A stretch of 6,439 nucleotides of DNA from CAZVAR01 sp964625225 (GTDB taxonomy: Bacteria; Pseudomonadota; Alphaproteobacteria; JAJUGE01), in the NCBI GenBank assembly GCA_964625225.1, contig CAZVAR010000174.1, forward strand, positions 1 through 6,439, given 5' to 3'. Position 1 is the stretch's first letter. Each line of letters opens with the position of its first letter. This document shows, piece after piece, positions 1-4,191 of the stretch. The translations under genes and the position numbers were made by a program. Under the pieces are notes generated by a model. The model was not told the DNA's origin and did no database searches. It saw only the letters and a list, made by a program, of their open reading frames with translations.

Positions 1-334
1 CCGGCACCACGCCCAGCAGACGCATGTCGCCGGTCGCGTGCGCCAGCGCGGCGTAGCGCGGCACGTTGATCCGGTGCTCGTCGCGCGCCTGGCTCGCATA
101 GGCGTTCAGGACGTGAACGCTGACCGGCTCGCCCAGATAATCGGACATGCGCCGGGCGACGATCGCGCGGTCCGTGCCGCAGTCGCGCAGCGCGTTGGCA
201 ACCGCCCGGCTGACCCGTCCGGCGATCGTGGCGGCCCGGATCGCCTCGTGCGGGAAGCCGACCGCCGCCGGCGGCGGCTGCCAGGCGAACAGGTCCAGGG
301 TGCGGTCGTCGCGATAAGCCTTGCCTCGACTCAT
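1..334 (-). CDS. Mu-like phage DNA transposition protein-like, 3' end cut by window edge
   Basis: The first 111 codons are visible and the gene runs off the left edge. The start at 334 is well supported: GGGAGG (341-346, minus strand) sits 6 nt upstream, and the ATG overlaps a TGA in another frame (ATGA). The protein opens MSRGKAYRDDRTLDLFAWQP. It continues with a helical section (RVSRAVANALRDCG, RAIVARRMSDYLGEPVS) and a segment beginning VLNAYASQARDEHRINVPR, then ends at the edge near ATGDMRLLGVV. From memory this pattern matches small proteins annotated 'DNA transposition protein' that lie between Ner and the transposase in alphaproteobacterial Mu-like phages. Their biochemical role is not well defined. 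The position two genes after Ner on the lytic strand fits. The family assignment comes from recall and was not searched. Confidence 0.65.
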   Translation of the reverse strand, partial: MSRGKAYRDDRTLDLFAWQPPPAAVGFPHEAIRAATIAGRVSRAVANALRDCGTDRAIVARRMSDYLGEPVSVHVLNAYASQARDEHRINVPRYAALAHATGDMRLLGVVP

Positions 335-377
335 GGCTGACCTCCCAATGCAGTGTGGAAAGTGCGCTCGGAGTTCT

Positions 378-503
378 TCATCGAGAGCCTCGCGGAGGAG
401 GCGGGCATGCCGCCATTGTGCTGTCCCGCGCTCGCGCAGGATCCTCCACCGCCGGACGCAGCAGTCGGGCGAAGGCGCAGACGATCGGGTTGCGCCTGGG
501 CAT
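378..503 (-). CDS. Small phage ORF between Ner and the transposition protein (41 aa, possibly disrupted)
   Basis: The ATG at 503 lies 2 nt after the Ner stop, and a perfect AGGAGG (514-519, minus strand, inside the last Ner codons) sits 10 nt upstream. Translation initiation here, coupled to Ner, is therefore credible. The product begins MPRRNPIVCAFARLLRPAVE and ends at 378 after a low-quality Pro/Arg-rich tail. The first 20 codons have the G/C-rich third positions of a real gene, but the tail does not. The +1 frame over roughly 335-450 instead gives a charged, helix-like stretch (ARLLREALDEELRAHFP) that runs open into the next gene. I do not recognise a family. It may be a genuine short protein or one broken by an indel. 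Confidence 0.4.
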   Translation of the reverse strand: MPRRNPIVCAFARLLRPAVEDPARARDSTMAACPPPPRGSR

Positions 504-505
504 GC

Positions 506-829
506 CTAGGCCGCCTCCTGGCTTTTGACATTGTCGTCGGTCGTGCCGTCGCTATCCTGAGATCCGCGGACGAGGTGACGGCGCTTGCCGTTGCCGTCGT
601 AGCGCTCGGGAAAGAGCCGCTCGACCGGGAGCCCCAGCTCCTCGGCGATGGCCTTCTCTTGAGGGAAGGACGGGACGCGCATTGCCATCGCGACGACCCG
701 GCGGCTCCAGCCGTGGCGGCGGGCGATGGCGGCGAAGCTGACCCCGCGGAGGCGCAGCTGGAACACGACCCAGGCTGCGCGCTCGTGGGGGTCTGCGGGG
801 ATGTTGAGCTCGCTCGTGGGATTGGACAT
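506..829 (-). CDS. Ner-like helix-turn-helix regulator of a Mu-like prophage
   Basis: This 107-aa protein is a probable early DNA-binding regulator. In Mu, Ner turns down both the early promoter and the repressor promoter after induction. A helix-turn-helix lies at about residues 28-50 (RGVSFAAIARRHGWSRRVVA). It is followed by a second helix pair (about 57-70) and then LPVERLFPERYDGNGKR (about 67-83), which closely parallels the conserved WPSRY-type end of Mu Ner. The acidic/polar C-terminal tail (about 90-107) is longer than in Mu Ner (about 75 aa). I chose ATG 829 because the ORF upstream offers only a TTG (865) without a ribosome site; ATG 829 also lacks a clear Shine-Dalgarno. The gene diverges from the repressor across a repeat-rich gap and heads the leftward lytic operon. 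Confidence 0.75.
   Translation of the reverse strand: MSNPTSELNIPADPHERAAWVVFQLRLRGVSFAAIARRHGWSRRVVAMAMRVPSFPQEKAIAEELGLPVERLFPERYDGNGKRRHLVRGSQDSDGTTDDNVKSQEAA
514..519 (-). promoter_or_regulatory. Shine-Dalgarno site for the small ORF, inside the end of ner
   Basis: AGGAGG on the minus strand, 10 nt before the ATG at 503, overlaps the Ser-Gln-Glu-Ala codons of Ner. It is the main reason for believing that translation starts at 503, and it implies translational coupling to Ner. Confidence 0.5.
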
Positions 830-842
830 GGATGAGAGGCTA

Positions 843-879
843 CGACAAAAGATGATCGGGCACAAACAGAATTTTGTCG
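843..879. promoter_or_regulatory. Inverted repeat CGACAAAA / TTTTGTCG upstream of ner
   Basis: CGACAAAA (843-850) and TTTTGTCG (872-879) form a perfect 8-bp inverted repeat separated by 21 bp, with half-site centres 29 bp apart. It lies just ahead of the ner start codon, where an operator or the early promoter would be expected. It is likely a binding site for Ner or the repressor. I see no convincing -35/-10 pair to place the promoter exactly. Confidence 0.45.
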
Positions 880-958
880 GTCACTGTTCAATTTTTGGCG
901 ACGCTGCGCGCCTGATCGACATTCTTATGTCGAATCAATGAGTTATGAGAACAGTGAC
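880..958. promoter_or_regulatory. Long-spaced operator pair GTCACTGTTC / GAACAGTGAC in the lysogeny switch
   Basis: GTCACTGTTC (880-889) and GAACAGTGAC (949-958) are perfect 10-bp inverted copies, 59 bp apart, flanking the ner-repressor switch region. The right copy overlaps codons 2-5 of the repressor gene. A third copy with one mismatch lies at 1001-1010. Repeated, oriented decamers in a divergent phage control region are most simply repressor operators, and the spacing would allow looping or independent control of the two promoters. Which protein binds them is inference. Confidence 0.55.
916..933. promoter_or_regulatory. 18-bp dyad TCGACAT-TCTT-ATGTCGA between ner and repressor
   Basis: TCGACAT (916-922) and ATGTCGA (927-933) are 7-bp inverted arms around a 4-bp centre. 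Outer TGA/TCA bases extend the symmetry imperfectly. The dyad is 12 bp before the repressor start codon and lies inside the interval bounded by the 10-bp repeats. The compact symmetric form suits a dimeric helix-turn-helix protein such as Ner. It is a different sequence from the GAACAGTGAC sites, so two different proteins may act here. Confidence 0.45.
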
Positions 959-1460
959 GCGCAGGCCTGCGGACGGCGCTCAAGCGACGGAATCTCAGGC
1001 GAACTGTGACCACGGCTTCGCCAGTCGTCTCAACAAGCTGATGGGCGTGACGAGCGCCGAGCAGCTCGCGGCACAGCTTAATGTAGCGGCATCGACAATA
1101 AAAAACTGGCGACACGGCCGGTCGGAGCCTGGACTATCGAACCTCGTTGCTCTGGCAGCAGCGCTTCAGGTCGAGGTTCGCTGGCTCGCGACCGGCGAGG
1201 GGCCGATGCGGCCCGGCGAAGCCGATGCGCAGCCGTCGGGAGCGCCTCCGCCGCCGGCGGAGGGCTTCTCGGCCAAGGATGTGCGCGCCTGCATCATCGC
1301 CGTGGAGGAGGTGCTGCAGGAGCTCGGCAAGGTGCTGGCACCGGAAGCGAAGGCGGACCTGATCGTCGCCCTGCTCGAGCTGGACCGCGCCGAGCGGGCG
1401 CAGGGCCGCGCCGGTGTCAGTGGTGCGGAGATCATCCGCCTGGTGCGCCGCGCCGCCTGA
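945..1460 (+). CDS. Phage CI-type helix-turn-helix repressor (Mu c-like position)
   Basis: This 171-aa protein is a probable lysogeny repressor that would shut off the leftward lytic operon. After a polar N-terminal arm (1-24), residues about 25-88 form a helix-turn-helix domain of the XRE/phage CI N-terminal type. The recognition region is VAASTIKNWRHGRSEPGL (48-64), and the domain closes with WLATGEGPM (80-88). A Pro-rich linker (90-106) leads to a helical C-terminal domain (108-171), presumably for oligomerisation. There is no room for an S24 (LexA-like) peptidase domain, so RecA-driven self-cleavage is not expected. The start is ATG 945, with GTG 954 as the alternative. The ribosome site is weak; a leaderless message is possible. 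Two operator-like decamers fall inside its first 22 codons, consistent with autoregulation. Confidence 0.72.
   Translation: MRTVTRRPADGAQATESQANCDHGFASRLNKLMGVTSAEQLAAQLNVAASTIKNWRHGRSEPGLSNLVALAAALQVEVRWLATGEGPMRPGEADAQPSGAPPPPAEGFSAKDVRACIIAVEEVLQELGKVLAPEAKADLIVALLELDRAERAQGRAGVSGAEIIRLVRRAA
1001..1010 (+). promoter_or_regulatory. Third operator-like decamer, inside the repressor coding region
   Basis: GAACTGTGAC differs at one base from GAACAGTGAC at 949-958, is in the same orientation and begins 52 bp (about five helical turns) downstream. It lies within codons 19-22 of the repressor. It may be an auxiliary operator for negative autoregulation; a chance match cannot be excluded for a single site. 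Confidence 0.35.
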
Positions 1461-1541
1461 CGCCCGTGGCAGCACACCGTTAACTTCCAATCGCGCACCC
1501 TGGCGTGAGGTGAGGATTAGCCGAGAAAACGGGTGCCGATA

Positions 1542-2108
1542 ATGAATAGAGGAAGGGACGACGTTCAGAAGTTTAAGGAAATGATCCGAAAAGCATTAGG
1601 CGGGGCAGAGTCGAAGGCCGGCGGCCCGGTGCTCTCCATCAACACGGGCGGCGCGCCTGTCATAATCGGCAGCAACAATGTTGTCAGATGGGAGGTGCGA
1701 GAGGGCGCGTGCCCTTTCGTCGGCGCGGCGCACCGGACTGACGAGGCGAGGCCCGGCCGCCGCCACCCTGCCGCGCGCTTCGGCACGGCGCGCATCCCCC
1801 GCCTGTTGTCGCCCCCGCGCGCCGCTAAGCGAGGCCTAAGAGACTCCTGGAAGACCTTCGGCGCCGGCGGCGCCGCTCCACGATCTCGCGGCAGGAACTC
1901 CGGTCTCGTGGCGAATGTTCCAAATTCTAGTGGCCCATGCCCCCGATGGGTCGCGCGACGATTTTTTATTGGATTTCAATGCCATCCCACATCATCCCAC
2001 CTAGCCCCGCCACATCCCGCATACTCCACAAGCAGGTGTCACCGTACATTTCCTGGGGGTTCGTGGGGGTTCATGGGGGGACAATGGGGGCTCGCAGCCA
2101 GGGCATGA
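1542..2108 (+). CDS. Uncertain ORF with a GSNNVV motif downstream of the repressor
   Basis: Only the first 50 or so residues look like protein: a charged start (MNRGRDDVQKFKEMIRKALG), then SINTGGAPVIIGSNNVV (about 33-49). Small phage and regulator proteins often carry a G-[DNS]-N-N-[IV]-V stretch of this kind, but I cannot name a family. After about codon 60 the reading is Arg/Pro/Gly-rich, lacks domain character, and runs through a hairpin and both repeat arrays to a stop at 2108. The true C-terminus has therefore probably been lost, or the frame is broken. GTG 1533 is an alternative start; GAGGTGAGG (1507-1515) is the only purine-rich site and is far from both. The ORF is on the repressor strand, 81 bp after its stop. 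Confidence 0.35.
   Translation: MNRGRDDVQKFKEMIRKALGGAESKAGGPVLSINTGGAPVIIGSNNVVRWEVREGACPFVGAAHRTDEARPGRRHPAARFGTARIPRLLSPPRAAKRGLRDSWKTFGAGGAAPRSRGRNSGLVANVPNSSGPCPRWVARRFFIGFQCHPTSSHLAPPHPAYSTSRCHRTFPGGSWGFMGGQWGLAARA
1699..1718 (+). other. GC hairpin GAGAGGGC-GCGT-GCCCTTTC
   Basis: An 8-bp stem (one G-T wobble) with a GCGT tetraloop lies at 1699-1718, inside the uncertain ORF, where its protein-like section ends. No T-run follows on either strand, so it is not a clear intrinsic terminator. It could mark the natural end of the phage transcript, or be incidental in GC-rich DNA. Confidence 0.25.
1932..1967 (+). terminator. Possible rho-independent terminator after the repressor transcript
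   Basis: GGCCCAT (1932-1938) pairs with ATGGGTC (1946-1952) across a 7-nt loop, with one G-T wobble. A run of six T follows at 1962-1967. The 9-nt gap between stem and T-run, itself containing the palindrome GTCGCGCGAC, is longer than in a standard terminator. It is the best candidate for ending the rightward repressor message and is among the few AT-rich spots in the area. Confidence 0.35.
1981..2030 (+). repeat. Five 10-bp phased repeats, consensus nnCATCCCAC
   Basis: Read in tens from 1981, the units carry CATCCCAC, CATCCCAC, TAGCCCCGC, CATCCCGC and (one base early) TACTCCAC. The two first units are identical over 8 bp. The spacing of one helical turn puts every copy on the same DNA face, as for cooperative protein binding. 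The complement (GTGGGATG) has the same G-tract sense as the second array at 2051-2090, so the two arrays face each other. This is probably a recombinase or transposase binding region at the end of the mobile element. Confidence 0.5.
2051..2090 (+). repeat. Four phased TGGGGG repeats (10-11 bp period)
   Basis: TGGGGG begins at 2054, 2064, 2074 and 2085. Read on the minus strand, three consecutive 10-mers appear: TGTCCCCCCA, TGAACCCCCA and CGAACCCCCA, with a fourth, CGAGCCCCCA, one extra base outside. Tandem G-tract units of this kind resemble arm-type sites next to tyrosine recombinase attachment sites. They could equally be transposase sites at the end of the Mu-like prophage; minus-strand TGT at 2083-2081 would supply the TG terminus. 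No integrase gene is in the window. Which protein uses them is unresolved. Confidence 0.5.
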
Positions 2109-2394
2109 CAAGGCGTCTCCGGGGCATGAACCGACGCGGCATCATGCCATGAATTTATTCCTTTGTCCAGAATGCGCGAAGGCCCGCACTCTGCCGCGGG
2201 ATCGCGGTGCGCCCGCGGCGCGGCGCCCGCTCCGGGCGGGAGTGCGGGGAGGGGACTGCACTCGGCAGGCGCGGGAGGCGGGTCGGTCGGGCTTCTCCGG
2301 CGGCTCCGAGGTCCGTCCTCGCCCGCGGCGCCGGCAGGTGGCATAAAGTGCGGGGCCGCATCCCCGGCCGTCCGTCACCCGTCAGGTCCCGACC
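2109..2394. other. Intergenic region upstream of the ICL-like gene, rich in GC hairpins
   Basis: I see no convincing gene here; short ORFs on both strands have unbalanced Arg/Gly/Pro composition. The left part has the direct repeat GGGCATGA (2101-2108, 2122-2129) and the palindrome GGCATCATGCC (2138-2148). Further right are three hairpins: GCCGCGGG/CCCGCGGC (2193-2200 with 2212-2219, 8 perfect bp), CGCCCG/CGGGCG (2224-2229 with 2233-2238, 3-nt loop) and CGGGG/CCCCG (2351-2355 with 2362-2366). None is followed by a T-run. The last lies 28 bp before the ICL-like start and would be in its leader. CATAAA (2342-2347) is a possible -10 but lacks a recognisable -35. Confidence 0.4.
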
Positions 2395-3252
2395 ATGCCC
2401 GACCCTCGACAGCATCGGCAGACGCTCCGTTCCCTTCTCGATACCGATCGCACCTTGATCGTACCGGGCGCCTACGACGCGGTCAGCGCCAAGCTGATCG
2501 CGGAGGCCGGCTTCCCGGTCGCCTATGTCGGCAGCTATGCGACGGCGGCGAGCCGGTTCGGCCTGCCCGATGTCGGCCTCGTCTCACTCGACGGGATGGT
2601 CCGGCATGCGGAGGCGGTAGCGGCGGCGGTCGATATCCCGGTGCTGGCCGACGGCGAAAACGGCTTCGGCAATGCCGCCAACATCTGGCGCACCGTACGC
2701 CTGTTCGAACGCGCCGGGCTGGCCGGCATCCACATCGAGGATCACGAGTTCGGCAAGCATGCCGACGTGCCGCAGGTCCTGCTGCCGCTCGATGCGATGC
2801 TGGACAAGGTTCGGGCCGCGGTCGACGCCCGCGAAGACCCGAACTTCCTGATCATCGCCAGGACCGACGCCGTCCTCGCGAGCGGCGACGTCGAGGAGGC
2901 GGTGCGGCGCATGAACGCGTTCCTCGATGCGGGAGCCGACCTCGTCTTCCCCGCCGGCATCCGCCCGCAGCAGCTCGCCCCGCTGCGGAGCCGGATCGGC
3001 GGCAAGGTCGTGATCACCGACAAGCCCGGTGCGAGCGTCGCCGACGAGGAGGCGGCCGGCGCCGATCTCGTGATCTATTACGGCCTGACGCTCTACGCCG
3101 CCTTCTCGGCCGTGCGGGCGGCGCTGGCGCAGTTCCGCGAAACCCGCGACGCCGACCGCCTGCCGGGCGTGCGCGACGCCGCCCCGGCCTTCGAGGGTTT
3201 CATCGGCTACGACGCCTTCGTCGCACGCGCCCGCAAATACGGGCTGGCCTGA
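2395..3252 (+). CDS. Isocitrate lyase/PEP mutase superfamily enzyme lacking the catalytic cysteine
   Basis: This 285-aa protein is a complete single-domain alpha/beta-barrel enzyme of the superfamily that makes or breaks C-C or C-P bonds next to a 2-oxo or 2-hydroxy carboxylate. The N-terminal LIVPGAYDAVSAKLIAEAGF (21-40) and VGSYATAAS are typical. The Mg2+ site is seen in ADGENGFG (D86, E88), then GIHIEDHEF (E115, D116). RTD at 156-158 follows a beta strand. Isocitrate and methylisocitrate lyases carry K-[KR]-C-G-H in the gating loop; here it reads FGKHADV (K121, no Cys), and the whole protein has no cysteine. A classical isocitrate lyase is therefore unlikely; an oxaloacetate/2-oxo-acid decarboxylase, hydrolase or other lyase is more plausible. 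Start ATG 2395 has only a weak AGG 8 nt upstream. It converges with the CoA-ester lyase gene. Confidence 0.85.
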   Translation: MPDPRQHRQTLRSLLDTDRTLIVPGAYDAVSAKLIAEAGFPVAYVGSYATAASRFGLPDVGLVSLDGMVRHAEAVAAAVDIPVLADGENGFGNAANIWRTVRLFERAGLAGIHIEDHEFGKHADVPQVLLPLDAMLDKVRAAVDAREDPNFLIIARTDAVLASGDVEEAVRRMNAFLDAGADLVFPAGIRPQQLAPLRSRIGGKVVITDKPGASVADEEAAGADLVIYYGLTLYAAFSAVRAALAQFRETRDADRLPGVRDAAPAFEGFIGYDAFVARARKYGLA

Positions 3253-3266
3253 GCCGGCCGTCAGGC
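3247..3266. other. Stem-loop shared by the two convergent stop codons
   Basis: GCCTGA (3247-3252) and TCAGGC (3261-3266) form a 6-bp inverted repeat around GCCGGCCG. Each arm is the last Ala codon plus the TGA of one gene, so the two convergent CDSs end within the same hairpin, 8 bp apart. No T-run follows on either strand. Any termination is probably factor-dependent and the two messages likely overlap at their 3' ends. Confidence 0.35.
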
Positions 3267-4175
3267 GCCGTCGCCGCGCTGCGTCCGGGCCGCGATGCGG
3301 CGCGCGGTGTCGATCAAGCGCTGTGCCCGCTCGACGATCGGGATGTCGATCATCTTGCCGTCGACCTCGATCGAGCCGCGACCCTCCGCCGTCGCACGCT
3401 CGAAGGCGGCCACGATCCGCTCGGCGCTCGCCACCTCCTCGGCCGTCGGGCTGAAACCTTCGTTCAGGATCGGCACGATCTGCGGGTGGATGCAGGCGCT
3501 GCCCTGGAAGCCGAAGCGGCGCGAGCGCCGTACCACCTCGCGATAGCCGTCCAGGTCCTGATAGGTCGCGACAGTGCCGATCGTGCCCATAGGCAGAATC
3601 CCGGCGGCGCGCGCGGCGATCACGACCTGCTGCTTCGGGTAGAGCAGCACGTCCGGGTCCGGCTCCGAGCCGGTCGAAAGCGCGAAGTCTTCGCTACCGA
3701 GCGACATGGCGACGACGCGCGGGTGGGCTGCCGCGATCTCCCACATGCGCGGGAACGCCTCGGCCGTCTCGATCATGGCGCTGAACTTCGTGCTGCCGGC
3801 CGGCATGCCGCGTCGCCGTTCGACCGTCTCGACCAGCTCCGCGAGGAGGCGGACATGGCTCGCGCTGTCGATCTTCGGCAGCAGCAGGCCCTTGATGTCG
3901 GGGGAGACGACCGCCTCGATGTCGCGAACCGCCAGTTCCAGCGGCCGGTTGATGCGGACCAGGATGTCGGCGCCACCGCGGGCGCAGGCCTGCGCGGCCT
4001 CGGCCACCAGCGACCGCGCCGCCTCCTTGTCGCCGGGGGCGATGCTGTCCTCGAGATCGAGGATGATCGCGTCCGCTCCGCGCGTGTGGGCCTTCTCGAC
4101 ATATTTCCGGACATTGACCGGCACGAACAGCATCGACCGCCAGACCGGCAGTTCGGCGCTTCCCTGGGTTTCCAT
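3261..4175 (-). CDS. CitE-like HpcH/HpaI-family CoA-ester lyase
   Basis: This 304-aa protein has the usual length of stand-alone CitE-like CoA lyases (malyl-CoA, citramalyl-CoA and related). These split a beta-hydroxyacyl-CoA into acetyl-CoA (or a homologue) and a 2-oxo acid, with Mg2+. Family marks in order are RSMLFVPVN (13-21), AIILDLEDSIAPGDK (36-50), LVRIN (R74), LLLPKID (K101), MIETAEAF (E136), LGSEDF (159-164, E162/D163), GFQGSACIHPQ (222-232) and DGKMID (272-277). GSACIHP is the usual CoA-lyase signature. Start ATG 4175 is chosen because GGAGG (4184-4188, minus) lies 8 nt upstream; an upstream extension would be Ala/Arg-rich and overlap the previous gene. It follows the CoA-transferase by 16 nt, so the two are almost certainly co-transcribed and probably act in sequence. 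The exact substrate is unknown. Confidence 0.88.
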   Translation of the reverse strand: METQGSAELPVWRSMLFVPVNVRKYVEKAHTRGADAIILDLEDSIAPGDKEAARSLVAEAAQACARGGADILVRINRPLELAVRDIEAVVSPDIKGLLLPKIDSASHVRLLAELVETVERRRGMPAGSTKFSAMIETAEAFPRMWEIAAAHPRVVAMSLGSEDFALSTGSEPDPDVLLYPKQQVVIAARAAGILPMGTIGTVATYQDLDGYREVVRRSRRFGFQGSACIHPQIVPILNEGFSPTAEEVASAERIVAAFERATAEGRGSIEVDGKMIDIPIVERAQRLIDTARRIAARTQRGDGA

Positions 4176-4191
4176 GGGCGTTTCCTCCGCG

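Larger units (their letters stand above)
1..2090. mobile_element. Control-region end of a Mu-like transposable prophage (partial)
   Basis: The order here is that of the early region of Mu-like phages: a repressor facing outward, a divergent Ner-like regulator, then transposition genes reading inward. The prophage body therefore extends leftward beyond base 1, and its control-side (Mu 'left') end should lie to the right of the repressor. No transposase A or B gene, and no structural gene, is in the window. The right limit given is an inference, set at the end of the phased G-tract repeats. Mu-family ends carry terminal TG/CA dinucleotides and a 5-bp target duplication, but with one end only neither can be proven. 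Identification rests on the Ner-type and transposition-protein sequences and on gene order. Confidence 0.7.

Noticed and set aside
331..891. Minus-strand frame of 186 codons overlapping Ner.
   Set aside because: Its Ser/Ala/Pro-rich translation contrasts with the helix-turn-helix and Ner-like signature in the neighbouring frame.
895..923. TTGGCG - 17 bp - GACATT as a repressor promoter.
   Set aside because: Only 4/6 and 3/6 matches to the sigma-70 boxes; too weak to list as a promoter.
726..941. Plus-strand ORF opposite the start of ner and running through the switch region.
   Set aside because: It is antisense to the HTH coding region, runs through the operator repeats and lacks a ribosome site.
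938..1008. Short ORF starting at ATG 938 that could be a leader peptide for the repressor.
   Set aside because: The 23-codon frame has no ribosome site and no recognisable pattern; chance overlap is more likely.
1981..2090. CRISPR-like array.
   Set aside because: Units are only 10 bp with no spacers of constant length; the pattern is phased tandem protein sites, not repeat-spacer.
2149..2346. Plus-strand 65-aa ORF with a Cys-x-x-Cys near its start.
   Set aside because: Only one Cys pair followed by Arg/Gly-rich low-quality sequence made of hairpin arms, and no ribosome site.
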